A stretch of 64,000 nucleotides of DNA from Mesorhizobium sp. M1B.F.Ca.ET.045.04.1.1 (GCF_003952465.1 NZ_CP034448.1:2519001-2583000), one strand, 5' to 3'; positions 53,190 through 62,564 are shown, counted from the stretch's first letter. Made by a program: numbers and translations. Notes: a model not told the origin generated them from the sequence alone.

Positions 53190-54182
53190 ATGACGCGCGC
53201 CATCGCTCTCGCGGACATCCGTACCGCCCGCGAACGCATTGCCGGCAAGGTCGAGCGGACGCCCGCCGTTAAGTCGCAAAGCCTTTCGGACCGCGCTGAC
53301 CATCCCATCCACCTCAAGCTGGAGCATCACCAGACCACCGGCGCGTTCAAGCTGCGCGGCGCGTCCAACGCCATCGCCGCGTTGAGCCCGGAGCAAAGAT
53401 CGCGAGGCGTCGTCGCGGCGTCGACAGGCAATCACGGCCGCGCGCTCGCTCACGCGGCGAAACTCGAAGGCATGCGCGCGGTGATCTGCATGTCCAGGCT
53501 GGTGCCCGAGAACAAGCTCGACGCCATCCGCCGCCTCGGCGCGGAGATCCGCATTGTCGGCAACAGCCAGGACGACGCCCAGCAGGAAGTCGACAGGCTG
53601 GTCGCGGAAGAGGGGCTCGTCATGCTGCCGCCTTTCGACCATCCAGACATCATTGCCGGGCAAGGCACGCTGGGGCTCGAGATCATGGAGCAAGTTCCGG
53701 ACGCAGCAAGCGTGCTGGTGCCGCTCTCCGGCGGCGGATTGGCAGCCGGTGTTGCCGCTGCCGTCAAGGGCGTGAGCCCGGCCACCAAAGTCATCGGCAT
53801 CTCGATGGCGCGCGGCGCCGCGATGAAAGCAAGCCTCGATGCCGGTCGGCCGGTGCAGGTCGAGGAACTGCCGACGCTCGCCGATTCGCTCGGCGGCGGC
53901 ATCGGCCTCGACAACCAACTGACCTTCGGCATGTGCCGTGGCCTGCTCGACGACGTCATCCTGCTTTCCGAGGATGAGATCGCCGCCGGCATCCGCCATG
54001 CCTATGAGGAAGAGCGCGAGATCATCGAAGGCGCGGGCGCCGTCGGCATCGGCGCGCTGCTTTCCGGGAAGGTGAAAGCGAACGGCCCGACCGTCCTCAT
54101 CCTGTCGGGCCGCAATATCGACATGAGCCTGCATCGCCGCATTGTCTGCGGCGACACTGCACTGGAGGAGAGCGCAGCATGA
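53190..54182 (+). CDS. eutB: Hydroxyectoine utilisation dehydratase EutB (threonine dehydratase-like)
   Basis: PLP fold-type II enzyme of 330 residues, similar to threonine/serine dehydratase. The PLP lysine is Lys54 in HHQTTGAFKLRGASNA. Other fold features are STGNHGRALAHAA and the glycine loop VPLSGGGLAAGVAAAVKG. It is proposed to remove water from 5-hydroxyectoine. The only good ribosome site before its ATG (GAGGGGG) belongs to the family B repeat. The stop overlaps eutC. Confidence 0.9.
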   Translation: MTRAIALADIRTARERIAGKVERTPAVKSQSLSDRADHPIHLKLEHHQTTGAFKLRGASNAIAALSPEQRSRGVVAASTGNHGRALAHAAKLEGMRAVICMSRLVPENKLDAIRRLGAEIRIVGNSQDDAQQEVDRLVAEEGLVMLPPFDHPDIIAGQGTLGLEIMEQVPDAASVLVPLSGGGLAAGVAAAVKGVSPATKVIGISMARGAAMKASLDAGRPVQVEELPTLADSLGGGIGLDNQLTFGMCRGLLDDVILLSEDEIAAGIRHAYEEEREIIEGAGAVGIGALLSGKVKANGPTVLILSGRNIDMSLHRRIVCGDTALEESAA

Positions 54183-55171
54183 GCCGCATGATCATCCTCA
54201 CCGAAGCGGAACTGCGCAAGATCGTGACGCTGGATCTCGATGCCGCCGCCTGCGTCGAGAACGCATTCCGCGCTTTGGCCACGTTGCCGGTGGCGATGCC
54301 ACCTATTCTCAGGCTCGACATTCCCGAGCATCGCGGCGAGGTCGACGTGAAGTCCGCTTACGTACCCGGCATCGACGGCTTCGCCGTCAAGATAAGCTCA
54401 GGTTTCTTCGACAATCCGACGCTCGGCCTGCCGAGTGGCGGTGGCATGATGGTGCTGCTTTCGGCAAAGACCGGCGTGGTCGAGGCGCTGCTGCTCGACA
54501 ATGGCTATCTGACTGATGTCCGCACGGCCGCCGCCGGCGCGGTAGCGGCCAAGCATCTGTCGCGCGAAGATTCCACCGTAGCCGCGATCTTCGGCGCCGG
54601 TTTGCAGGCCGGCCTGCAGTTGGAAGCCTTGCGCCTTGTCAGGCCGATCGAGGAAGCGCGTATCTGGGCGCGCGACGCAGCCAAGGCCGAGGCGGCGGCC
54701 GCCCGCTTGCGCGAGAAGTTGGGCATCATGGTGCGCGCCGAGCCGGATGCGGCGAAGGCGGCGGCAGATGCCGACATCATCGTCACCACCACGCCGTCGA
54801 CCGAGCCGCTGATCAAGGCCGGTTTCGTTTCCGCTGGACAGCACATCACGGCCATGGGCTCGGACGCCGAGCACAAGAACGAGATCGCGCCGGCGATCCT
54901 TCGCCTGGCCGATCTCTACGTCGCCGACAGCGCGAAGCAGACGCGGCGCTTGGGCGAGCTCCACCATGCCATCGAGGCTGGTGTAATGCCCGCCGACGCG
55001 GACGTCACCGAACTCGGCCAGATCATCGCCGGGAAAAAGCACGGACGACGCTCGGCCGGCGACATCACGATTGCCGACCTCACCGGCACCGGCGTGCAGG
55101 ACACCGCGATCGCCACTTTAGCCCGCGATCGCGCCCATGCGGCCAATGCCGGAACCATTTTCGAAAGCTGA
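54179..55171 (+). CDS. eutC: Ectoine utilisation protein EutC (ornithine cyclodeaminase-like)
   Basis: A 330-residue NAD-dependent protein of the ornithine cyclodeaminase/mu-crystallin family: DVKSAYVPGIDGFAVKISSG, SGGGMMVLLSAKTGVVEALL, the Rossmann segment STVAAIFGAGLQAGLQLEAL and ITAMGSDAEHKNEIAPAIL. It is proposed to reduce the EutB product back to ectoine. The start overlaps eutB by four bases (ATGA). Confidence 0.9.
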   Translation: MSRMIILTEAELRKIVTLDLDAAACVENAFRALATLPVAMPPILRLDIPEHRGEVDVKSAYVPGIDGFAVKISSGFFDNPTLGLPSGGGMMVLLSAKTGVVEALLLDNGYLTDVRTAAAGAVAAKHLSREDSTVAAIFGAGLQAGLQLEALRLVRPIEEARIWARDAAKAEAAAARLREKLGIMVRAEPDAAKAAADADIIVTTTPSTEPLIKAGFVSAGQHITAMGSDAEHKNEIAPAILRLADLYVADSAKQTRRLGELHHAIEAGVMPADADVTELGQIIAGKKHGRRSAGDITIADLTGTGVQDTAIATLARDRAHAANAGTIFES

Positions 55172-55181
55172 TACCTGGCCA

Positions 55182-55228
55182 AGCGTGATCCGGAAAAGTG
55201 GGAACCGGTTTTCCGGAAAGATCACGCT
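55182..55228. repeat. Short palindromic repeat between eutC and eutD
   Basis: AGCGTGATC (55182-55190) and GATCACGCT (55220-55228) form a perfect 9-base terminal inverted repeat, with an inner CCGGAAAA/TTTTCCGG stem and GGAACCGG. It matches my recollection of an element widespread in rhizobia (AAAGTGG-AACCGGTTTTC type). It lies 10 bases after eutC and may be a processing or attenuating hairpin. Confidence 0.8.
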
Positions 55229-55273
55229 CAAACAGAAATAGGCTCTGGGCCCAACAAACGAGGATCAAGAACA

Positions 55274-56452
55274 ATGCAGCCAAACCTGAAATTCTCGCGA
55301 AGCGAATTTGCCGATCGCCTCGCCAAGACGCGGAAAGCCATGGAGGCCAAAGGGGTCGATCTGCTGATCGTCAGCGATCCCTCGAACATGGCCTGGCTGA
55401 CCGGCTACGACGGCTGGTCGTTCTATGTGCATCAGGCGGTCATCGTGCCGCCTTCGGGCGAGCCGGTCTGGTACGGCCGCGGCCAGGACGCCAACGGCGC
55501 CAAGCGCACCGCCTATCTCGCCCACGACAACATCATCGGCTATGCCGACCATTATGTGCAGTCGACGGAGCGGCACCCGATGGACTACCTCGCCAGCGTG
55601 CTTGCCGATCGCCGCTGGGACAAGCTGACCATCGGCGTGGAGATGGACAATTACTGGTTTTCGGCGGCTGCTTTCGCCTCGCTGCAGAAGCATCTGCCCA
55701 ATGCCCATTTCGTCGACGCCACCGCGCTGGTCAACTGGCAGCGCGCCGTGAAGAGCGCGACCGAGATCGGCTACATGCGCAATGCCGCCCGCATCGTCGA
55801 GGCCATGCACAAGCGCATCGTCGACAGAATAGAGGTCGGCATGCGCAAATGCGATCTGGTCGCCGAGATCTATGACGCCGGCACGCGCGGCGTCGAAGGC
55901 ATCGGCGGCGACTATCCGGCGATCGTGCCGCTGCTGCCGTCGGGCGCCGACGCTTCGGCGCCACATCTCACCTGGGACGACAAGCCGATGAAGGCGGGCG
56001 AGGGCACGTTCTTCGAGATCGCCGGCTGCTACAACCGCTACCATTGCCCGCTGTCGCGCACCGTCTTCCTCGGCAAGCCGACGCAGGGCTTCCTCGACGC
56101 CGAGAAGGCGACGCTGGAAGGCATGGAAGCAGGCCTCTCTGCCGCCAAGCCCGGCAACACCTGCGAGGACATCGCCAATGCCTTCTTCGCCGTGCTGAAG
56201 AAGTACGGCATCGTCAAGGACAACCGCACCGGCTACCCGATCGGCATCTCCTATCCGCCGGACTGGGGCGAGCGCACCATGAGCCTGCGCCCCGGCGACC
56301 GCACCGAGCTCAAGCCCGGCATGACCTTCCATTTCATGACGGGTCTATGGCTGGAGACGATGGGGCTGGAGATCACCGAGTCGATCCTGATCACCGAGAC
56401 CGGCGTCGAGTGCCTGGCCAATGTGCCGCGCAAGCTGTTCGTGAAGGATTGA
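55274..56452 (+). CDS. eutD: Ectoine hydrolase EutD/DoeA (peptidase M24 fold)
   Basis: Opens the ectoine ring to N-acetyl-2,4-diaminobutyrate. The 392-residue product has a creatinase-like N-terminal domain (FADRLAKTRKAMEAKGVDLL, SDPSNMAWLTGYDGWSFYVH) and a pita-bread C-terminal domain (ARIVEAMHKRIVDRIEVGMR, YPIGISYPPDWGERTMSLRP, MTFHFMTGLWLETMGLEITE). A plain aminopeptidase-P metal set is not obvious, as expected for this branch. The family and its position before eutE make the assignment strong. Confidence 0.92.
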   Translation: MQPNLKFSRSEFADRLAKTRKAMEAKGVDLLIVSDPSNMAWLTGYDGWSFYVHQAVIVPPSGEPVWYGRGQDANGAKRTAYLAHDNIIGYADHYVQSTERHPMDYLASVLADRRWDKLTIGVEMDNYWFSAAAFASLQKHLPNAHFVDATALVNWQRAVKSATEIGYMRNAARIVEAMHKRIVDRIEVGMRKCDLVAEIYDAGTRGVEGIGGDYPAIVPLLPSGADASAPHLTWDDKPMKAGEGTFFEIAGCYNRYHCPLSRTVFLGKPTQGFLDAEKATLEGMEAGLSAAKPGNTCEDIANAFFAVLKKYGIVKDNRTGYPIGISYPPDWGERTMSLRPGDRTELKPGMTFHFMTGLWLETMGLEITESILITETGVECLANVPRKLFVKD

Positions 56453-56457
56453 GGCCG

Positions 56458-57459
56458 ATGTCAACTCTGCGTCCATCGCCGATCACGCCCACCGTCGATT
56501 TCGAACGTGACGGCGTCCAGCACGGCTTCCTGCGCCTGCCCTACAGCCGCGACGATTCCGCCTGGGGTTCGGTGATGATCCCGATCTGCGTGATCCGCAA
56601 CGGCAAGGGGCCGGCGGCACTGCTCACGGGCGGCAATCACGGCGACGAATATGAGGGGCCGCTGGCGCTCTATGAGCTTGCCCGCACCCTCGACCCGAAG
56701 GACGTTTCCGGCACGGTCATCATCGTGCCGGCGATGAACTATCCGGCCTTCCGCGCCGGCACGCGCACCTCGCCGATCGACAAGGGCAACATGAACCGCT
56801 CTTTCCCCGGTCGTCCCGACGGCACGGTGACGGAGAAGATCGCCGACTATTTCCAGCGCGAGTTGCTGCCGCGCGCGGACATCGTGTTCGACTTCCACTC
56901 CGGTGGAAAGACACTGGACTTCGTGCCGTTCTGCGCCGCGCACACGCTGCCAGACAAGGTGCAGGAAAAGAAGGCCTTCGCCGCGGTCGAGGCTTTTTCG
57001 GCGCCGTTCTCGATGCGCATGACCGAGATCGATACGGTCGGCATGTATGACACGGCGGCCGAGGAGATGGGCAAGGTCTTCGTCACCACCGAGCTCGGCG
57101 GCGGCGGCACATCACGTGCCGAGACGGTGCGGATTGCCCGGCGCGGCATGCTCAACGTGCTGCGCCATGCTGGCATCGTTAATGGTGCGGTCGAGAAGAC
57201 TCGAACTCAATGGCTGGACATGCCGTCGGGCGATTGCTTCGCCTTCGCCGATGAGGACGGCTTGATCGAAACGATGGTCGATCTCGGCGAGAAAGTGGAT
57301 GAGGGTCAGGCCGTGGCGCGCATCCATTCGACGGGCCGCACCGGCATCGTACCGCAGGAAATCAAGGCCAGGATGTCGGGCCTGCTGGCGGCGCGTCATT
57401 TTCCGGGCCTGGTCAAGGCCGGCGATTGCGTCTCGGTGTTTGCCGTCGAGGTCGACTGA
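56458..57459 (+). CDS. eutE: N-acetyl-L-2,4-diaminobutyrate deacetylase EutE/DoeB
   Basis: Zinc deacetylase of the succinylglutamate desuccinylase/aspartoacylase family, 333 residues. Zinc ligands are visible as GGNHGDEYEG (His61, Glu64) and FDFHSGG (His147); TTELGGGG probably carries the catalytic Glu. It releases acetate and 2,4-diaminobutyrate, the substrate for the doeD-like aminotransferase. The ATG is five bases after eutD, with GAGG upstream. Last gene of the operon. Confidence 0.92.
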   Translation: MSTLRPSPITPTVDFERDGVQHGFLRLPYSRDDSAWGSVMIPICVIRNGKGPAALLTGGNHGDEYEGPLALYELARTLDPKDVSGTVIIVPAMNYPAFRAGTRTSPIDKGNMNRSFPGRPDGTVTEKIADYFQRELLPRADIVFDFHSGGKTLDFVPFCAAHTLPDKVQEKKAFAAVEAFSAPFSMRMTEIDTVGMYDTAAEEMGKVFVTTELGGGGTSRAETVRIARRGMLNVLRHAGIVNGAVEKTRTQWLDMPSGDCFAFADEDGLIETMVDLGEKVDEGQAVARIHSTGRTGIVPQEIKARMSGLLAARHFPGLVKAGDCVSVFAVEVD

Positions 57460-57497
57460 CGCAAAATCACGCGGCGCGCCGAACGCCTGGAGAAGCA

Positions 57498-57533
57498 AGT
57501 CGTAACGCGGGCCTAATCGCCTGCGTTACGACT
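57498..57533. terminator. Hairpin between the convergent eut and sugar-acid operons
   Basis: AGTCGTAACGC (57498-57508) and GCGTTACGACT (57523-57533) form a perfect 11-base stem with a 14-base loop in the 78-base convergent gap. There is no clear T-tract on either strand, so a bidirectional terminator or transcript-end structure is likely but not certain. Confidence 0.6.
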
Positions 57534-57537
57534 CTGA

Positions 57538-58815
57538 TCAACCACGGTGCCGATAGGCGGCAATGGAATCCGGCTTCATCTCGATCGAGAAGCCCGGCGC
57601 CGTCGGCGGCATGTAAGCCGCGTTCTCGATGGTGCAGGGTTCGAGGAAATGCTCGTGCATGTGGTCGACATATTCGATCACTCGATCCTGCTTGGTGCCC
57701 GAGACGGCGACATAGTCGATCATCGACAGATGCTGGACGTATTCGCAGAGGCCGACGCCGCCGGCATGCGGCCAGACCGGCAGGCCGAACTTGGCTGCGA
57801 TCAGCAGGACGGCAAGCACCTCGTTGAGGCCGCCCATGCGGCAGGAATCGATCTGCACGACGTCGATGGCGCCGCCGGCGATGAACTGCTTGAACATGAT
57901 CCTGTTCTGGCACATCTCGCCGGTCGCGACCTTGATCGGCGCCACGGCCTTGCGGATCTTGGCATGGCCGGCGACATCGTCCGGGCTGGTCGGCTCCTCG
58001 ATGAAGAAGGGCTTGGCGAAGGCAAGGTCACCCAGCCAGTCGATTGCCTGGTCGACCTCCCAGACCTGGTTGGCGTCGATCATCAGGTAACGGTCCGGGC
58101 CGATCACCTCGCGCGCGATCCTGAGGCGGCGGATGTCGTCGGCGCGGTCGCGGCCCACCTTCAGCTTGATGTGATCAAAACCCTGGTCGACCGCTTCCTG
58201 GCAGAGCCGCCTCAGCTTGTCGTCGGGATAGCCGAGCCAGCCGGCGGAGGTGGTGTAGCAGGCATAGCCTTCGCGTTTTAGCGTGGCGATGCGCTCGGCC
58301 TTGCCGGCCTCGGCTTTCTTCAGAATCTCCAGCGCCTCGGCCGGCGTGATGGCATCGGTGAGGTAGCGGAAGTCGACGATCCGCACGATCTCTTCCGGGC
58401 TCATCTCGGCGACCAGCCGCCAGACCGGCTTGCCGGCTTCCTTCGCCCACAGGTCCCAGACCGCATTGACGACCGCGCCGACCGCGAGATGCATGGCGCC
58501 CTTGTCCGGGCCGATCCAGCGCAGCTGGCTGTCGCCGGTCACGTGGTGCCAGAAACGGCCGGGATCCTCCTTGACCCAGTCGAGGTCGAGCCCGACGACC
58601 AGATGGCGCAGCGCTTCTAACGCCGCGCAGCAGATCTCGTTGCCGCGGCCGATGGTGAAGGTGAGCCCATGGCCCTTCAACGACGGCACGTCGGTGTCGA
58701 GGATGACGTAGGCCGCGGAGTAGTCCGGGTCGGGGTTCATCGCATCCGAGCCGTCGAGGCTTTGCGACGTCGGAAAACGCAGGTCGAAGGTGTGAAGATC
58801 GGTGATGCGGGTCAT
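57538..58815 (-). CDS. L-fuconate dehydratase (enolase superfamily)
   Basis: A 425-residue Mg-dependent dehydratase converting L-fuconate to 2-keto-3-deoxy-L-fuconate. Features: KxK motif IKLKVGRD, metal ligands in LMIDANQVW, FFIEEP and VATGEMCQNR, the catalytic His in VWPHAGGVGLCEYVQHL, and the fuconate-specific ending VSGTKQDRVIEYVDHMHEHF. The length and the insert with CYTTSAGWLGYPD fit FucD better than other branches. An upstream frame to 58977 runs into the SDR gene; the ATG at 58815 is preferred. Confidence 0.9.
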   Translation of the reverse strand: MTRITDLHTFDLRFPTSQSLDGSDAMNPDPDYSAAYVILDTDVPSLKGHGLTFTIGRGNEICCAALEALRHLVVGLDLDWVKEDPGRFWHHVTGDSQLRWIGPDKGAMHLAVGAVVNAVWDLWAKEAGKPVWRLVAEMSPEEIVRIVDFRYLTDAITPAEALEILKKAEAGKAERIATLKREGYACYTTSAGWLGYPDDKLRRLCQEAVDQGFDHIKLKVGRDRADDIRRLRIAREVIGPDRYLMIDANQVWEVDQAIDWLGDLAFAKPFFIEEPTSPDDVAGHAKIRKAVAPIKVATGEMCQNRIMFKQFIAGGAIDVVQIDSCRMGGLNEVLAVLLIAAKFGLPVWPHAGGVGLCEYVQHLSMIDYVAVSGTKQDRVIEYVDHMHEHFLEPCTIENAAYMPPTAPGFSIEMKPDSIAAYRHRG

Positions 58816-58828
58816 GCTCTCAGTTCCA

Positions 58829-59563
58829 TCAGATCGACCAGCCGCCGTCGATATTATAGGCCTGCCCGGTCGTATAGGTGGCGCCGGCCAGATAGACGGC
58901 AAGATCGGCGATTTCCTCGGCCGTGCCCAGCCTTCCCATCGGCTGGCGGGCGATGAAGGCCGCGCGGGCGGCTTCATAGTCGCCCTGGGCGCGCATGCGG
59001 CTTTCGAGCGAGGGGCTCTCCACCGTGCCGGGGCAGATCGCGTTGCAGCGGATGCCCTTGGCCACGTAGTCGGCGGCGATCGATTTGGTCAGGCCGATCA
59101 CGGCGGCCTTGGTCACGCCATAGGCGAAGCGGTTGGGCACGCCTTTCGGCGCGCCCGCGACCGACGCCATGTTGATGATGGCGCCATCGCCGCGTTCCAG
59201 CATGCCGGGCAGCACGGCGCGGATGGTGCGGATCATGGCGCGCACGTTGAGATTGAAGGCGAAGTCGAGGTCCCCGTCCTTCATCTCGAGGATCGAGCCC
59301 GAATGGACGAAGCCGGCGCAGTTGAACAGCACGTCGACGCGGCCGATCTCGGCGAAGGCGGTCTTCACCGCCTCGTCGTTCAGCACATCGAGCTTGCGGG
59401 TGACGATGTCTTTATGGCCGTCGAGTTCGGCGAGCGCAGCTTCGTTGATGTCGGTGGCATGGACAGTGGCGCCGGCGGCAGCGAAGGCGAGCGCGCTTGC
59501 CCGACCGATGCCCTGCGCAGCCGCGGTGACGACGACGGTCTTGCCGTCCAGTGATTGAGCCAT
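58829..59563 (-). CDS. SDR, probable 2-keto-3-deoxy-L-fuconate dehydrogenase
   Basis: A 244-residue classical SDR with cofactor motif VVTAAAQGIGRASALAF, Asp in HATDINEAAL (NAD preference), NCAGFVHSG and active-site YGVTK. Its place 13 bases upstream of the fuconate dehydratase and its pattern fit the dehydrogenase acting on 2-keto-3-deoxy-L-fuconate. Substrate is inferred. Confidence 0.85.
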   Translation of the reverse strand: MAQSLDGKTVVVTAAAQGIGRASALAFAAAGATVHATDINEAALAELDGHKDIVTRKLDVLNDEAVKTAFAEIGRVDVLFNCAGFVHSGSILEMKDGDLDFAFNLNVRAMIRTIRAVLPGMLERGDGAIINMASVAGAPKGVPNRFAYGVTKAAVIGLTKSIAADYVAKGIRCNAICPGTVESPSLESRMRAQGDYEAARAAFIARQPMGRLGTAEEIADLAVYLAGATYTTGQAYNIDGGWSI

Positions 59564-59582
59564 GTCGGTTCTCCTTCGTGTC

Positions 59583-60035
59583 TCAGGCCGGCTGCTTGCG
59601 CCGCTCGACGATATAGATGTGGTCCGCGGCAAGCACGACTTCGTCGCGCTGGTTCAGAACCTCGACGCGTTCGATGACACGCCCGGAGTCCGGGCGTTTC
59701 GGATCGTCCTCCTTCGCGGCGATCGTCGTGCGCGTGCGGATCGTGTCGCCGATGAAGACCGGCTTGATGAAGCGCAGCCTGTCGTAGCCATAGGAGAAGG
59801 CGACAGGGTTGATCACGTTCGCCGTCAGGCCGACGCCGACCGAGAAGACCAGCGTGCCATGCGCGATGCGCTGGCCGAAGGGCGTCGTCTTCATGAACTC
59901 GGCGTCCATGTGGTGCGGAAAGAAATCGCCGGTGTGGCCGGCATGGACGACGAAGTCCGTCTCGGTGATCGTGCGCCCACTTGTCAGCCGAGACGAGCCG
60001 ACCTCGTAGTCCTCGAAATAGGTGACCTGTTCCAT
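59583..60035 (-). CDS. MaoC-family (R)-hydratase/dehydratase-like protein
   Basis: A 150-residue hot-dog-fold protein with the hydratase signature [20 protein letters not shown] (catalytic Asp and His) and [15 protein letters not shown]. MaoC proteins hydrate enoyl-CoA esters or act in less known acid catabolism. It lies in the sugar-acid operon between the SDR and an oxidoreductase. Its function in such a pathway is not evident. Confidence 0.85.
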   Translation of the reverse strand: MEQVTYFEDYEVGSSRLTSGRTITETDFVVHAGHTGDFFPHHMDAEFMKTTPFGQRIAHGTLVFSVGVGLTANVINPVAFSYGYDRLRFIKPVFIGDTIRTRTTIAAKEDDPKRPDSGRVIERVEVLNQRDEVVLAADHIYIVERRKQPA

Positions 60036-60043
60036 GCGGTTCC

Positions 60044-61117
60044 TTACGGTCTTTCGGCCAGCGGCGTCGCCGGCGCGGCGCTCGATCGATAGGCGGCCTC
60101 CACCAGCGCCATTGTGTTCCAGGCGTCCTTGACTGAGCTGACCAGCTCTTTGTCCTCGCCGGAAGCGAAGCGCTGGACATTGGCCATGCGCCCGACAAAA
60201 GCGTCGGGGAACCAGGCGCCCGACAGCGGCACTTTTATCCAGTCGGCCCCACCCTTGGGGTAGATCTCCAGCACGTCCGGCTCGCCGCGCGGATAGTCAA
60301 GATTGAGGCCGAGCTTGACGTAGGCAGCGCCTTCGGTGCCGCAGATGCGAAACTCGCAGGCCTGGTGCCGGCGCCCGAACTTGTGGTCGTGATTGATCGA
60401 GAGCGCGCAGCGCACCGTATCGCCATAGTCGAGAATGGCGCTGGTGCGGGTCTGCGCGACCTTGTGATTGGGATGGCCGAGCGTCTTGGCGTGAACCCCC
60501 TTGGGGTCGCCCAGAAGCTGCCGGATCAGGTCGAGGTAATGGATCGAATGCATGGCGATCTCGACGCGCGGCGCCTTGAGCAGGAATTCCCAGAGCTGCC
60601 ACGGCGTGTCGAGCGCCAGCCAGGCGTCGAAGTCGACGACATCGCCAAGCCAGCCCTTGGCAATCGCGTCCTTCAGCGCCAGCATCATCGGCGCGAAGCG
60701 GAGCTGGAAATTGACTGCAGCCTTGAGCCTCTTGGTGCGGCAGATTTCGAGGATCTCGGTTGCCTCGCCGAGATAGTTGCCCATCGGCTTTTGGATCAAT
60801 GCGACCGCACCGTCGGGCACGGCCTTCAGCACCTCGGCGTGCCGGCCGGGCGGCGTCGCCAGATCGAAGATCGCGTCCTTGACAGCGGCCGCCTCGTCCA
60901 CCGAGCGGAACGCCGTCACGCCCCATTTCTCGGCCAGCGTCTCAGCCTTGCCCTGGTCCGGGTCGTAAAGGCCGGCAACCGGAAAGCCGGCCTTGCGATA
61001 GGCCGGGAAATGCGCATCGCCAACGATCGAGCCGGCGCCGAAGGTCACGATCGGACGCGGCTTCGTGGGCTTTGGCCAGGATTGCGCCAGCGAGGCGGGA
61101 TCGAAGGCGTCAGTCAT
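60044..61117 (-). CDS. Gfo/Idh/MocA-family oxidoreductase
   Basis: A 357-residue NAD(P)-dependent sugar oxidoreductase. The N-terminal Rossmann fold has [20 protein letters not shown] and the loop [19 protein letters not shown]; the EKP motif appears as IQKPMG. The C-terminal domain has [20 protein letters not shown] and [13 protein letters not shown]. The ATG at 61117 overlaps the mutarotase stop by 8 bases and is preferred to one at 61132. Confidence 0.87.
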   Translation of the reverse strand: MTDAFDPASLAQSWPKPTKPRPIVTFGAGSIVGDAHFPAYRKAGFPVAGLYDPDQGKAETLAEKWGVTAFRSVDEAAAVKDAIFDLATPPGRHAEVLKAVPDGAVALIQKPMGNYLGEATEILEICRTKRLKAAVNFQLRFAPMMLALKDAIAKGWLGDVVDFDAWLALDTPWQLWEFLLKAPRVEIAMHSIHYLDLIRQLLGDPKGVHAKTLGHPNHKVAQTRTSAILDYGDTVRCALSINHDHKFGRRHQACEFRICGTEGAAYVKLGLNLDYPRGEPDVLEIYPKGGADWIKVPLSGAWFPDAFVGRMANVQRFASGEDKELVSSVKDAWNTMALVEAAYRSSAAPATPLAERP

Positions 61118-61439
61118 GGTGGAAGACTTCATCCATCATCGCCCACCATTCGCCCTCCTGCCTTGTCGGCAAAGGCTCCTGGCAAGGCATGCAGACCGCC
61201 CACCATTCCTGGGTTTTTGGATCGGCGGCCATCTTGGCCATGTCGGCGGCATAGTCGGTGCCGTGATACTCGAAATAGGAGAACAGCAGGTTCTCCGGCC
61301 GCTTGAGGTAGATCGAGTAGTTCTCGATGTTGCAGGCCGAGATCACCTTCAGCACGTCCGCCCAGACGGCGGCGTGCAGGCGCACATATTCCTCGACCTT
61401 CTCCGGCTTGAGGCCGAGCACCATGCCCATTCGCTGCAT
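61110..61439 (-). CDS. L-rhamnose/L-fucose mutarotase family protein
   Basis: A 109-residue RhaM-type mutarotase (DUF718): MGMVLGLKPEKVEEYVRLHA with the catalytic His, then NIENYSIYLKRPENLLFSYF and the Trp pair KTQEWWAVCMPCQEPL. It interconverts sugar anomers. Its start lies next to the stop of the second enolase-superfamily gene and its end overlaps the oxidoreductase. In this L-fucose-type operon, fucose is the likely sugar. Confidence 0.9.
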   Translation of the reverse strand: MQRMGMVLGLKPEKVEEYVRLHAAVWADVLKVISACNIENYSIYLKRPENLLFSYFEYHGTDYAADMAKMAADPKTQEWWAVCMPCQEPLPTRQEGEWWAMMDEVFHHD

Positions 61440-61440
61440 C

Positions 61441-62562
61441 TCAGTTCCTCCGTTCGGTGACGGTGACGCTGAACTCGGCGATGCCGCGCGCCTTGAGCGC
61501 ATCGAAATCCCAGTCGATGCCGAGGCCCGGCTCGCTCGGCGCCAGCGCATGTCCGTTCTCGATCACCATCTTCTTGCCCGTCAACTCATCCAGCTGCGGA
61601 ATGTACTCGACATATTTGCCGTTCGGCACCGCGCAGGCCAGGCTGACATGCAGTTCCATCAGGAAATGCGGGCAGATGGGCATGTCGAAGGCTTCCGCCA
61701 TATGCGCCACCTTCAGCCAGGGCGTGATGCCGCCGATGCGGCCGACATCGACCTGGACGATGTTGCAGCCGCCCTTTTGCATATACTCGCGGAAATGGCG
61801 GATCGAATAAAGCGACTCGCCGACCGCCACCGGCGTCGCGGTCGAACGCGACAATCGCACATGGCCATCGATGTCGTCGGCCGGCAGCGGCTCCTCGATC
61901 CAGGCGAGGTCGAGGTCGCGCAGCCGCTCGGCGCGCCGGATGGCTTCGTCGACGGAAAAGCCCTGGTTGCAGTCGGTCATGATCTCGTAGCCGTCGCCGA
62001 CCGCCTTGCGCACCGCCGAAAGACGGGCGAAATCCTCCGAGCCGTGCGGCTTGCCGATCTTGACCTTGGAGCCGGTGAAGCCTTTCGCCTTGGCTGCCAG
62101 CGCGTCGGCAACCAGCGCCTGCGTCTCGATGTGCAGCCAGCCGCCTTCGGTGGTGTAGAGCGGGCAGCGATCCTTGGCGCCGCCGGCGAGTTTCCAGAGC
62201 GGCAGCTTCTGCTTCCGCGCCCGCAGGTCCCAAAGCGCGGTGTCGATTGCTGCGAGCGCGATTGCCGTGATGGCGCCGATGGTGGTGGCATGAGTGGCGA
62301 ATTCGAGATCGTGCCAGATCGCCTCGATCCGGTCGGCGTCCTGTCCGATCAGGCGCGGCGCAAGGTGGTCGGCCAGAAGCCGCATCACCGAGGAGCCGCC
62401 GGTGCCGATCGTGTAGCTGTAGCCCATGCCGACCGCGCCATCGGCGTCGGTGATGGTGACGATCGGCGTCTCCTGGCTGACGAAACTCTGGATGGCGTCG
62501 GTGCGCTTGACCTTCGGCACCAGGTCGACCATTGCAAGCTCGACTTTCTCGATCTTCGCCAT
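61441..62562 (-). CDS. Mandelate racemase/muconate lactonizing enzyme family protein
   Basis: A 373-residue enolase-superfamily enzyme with KxK in GSKVKIGKPHG, metal ligands in IMTDCNQGFS, WIEEPL and VAVGESLYS, and His in PHFLMELHVSLACA. This is the mandelate-racemase subgroup, which includes several sugar-acid dehydratases. It is a second, distinct enolase-type enzyme in the operon beside the fuconate dehydratase. The exact substrate is not readable. Confidence 0.87.
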   Translation of the reverse strand: MAKIEKVELAMVDLVPKVKRTDAIQSFVSQETPIVTITDADGAVGMGYSYTIGTGGSSVMRLLADHLAPRLIGQDADRIEAIWHDLEFATHATTIGAITAIALAAIDTALWDLRARKQKLPLWKLAGGAKDRCPLYTTEGGWLHIETQALVADALAAKAKGFTGSKVKIGKPHGSEDFARLSAVRKAVGDGYEIMTDCNQGFSVDEAIRRAERLRDLDLAWIEEPLPADDIDGHVRLSRSTATPVAVGESLYSIRHFREYMQKGGCNIVQVDVGRIGGITPWLKVAHMAEAFDMPICPHFLMELHVSLACAVPNGKYVEYIPQLDELTGKKMVIENGHALAPSEPGLGIDWDFDALKARGIAEFSVTVTERRN

Positions 62563-62564
62563 CG

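Noticed and set aside
20593..55228. Possible CRISPR arrays suggested by several palindromic repeats
   Set aside because: The copies are scattered single or double units with no regular short spacers and no cas genes. They are dispersed intergenic repeats.
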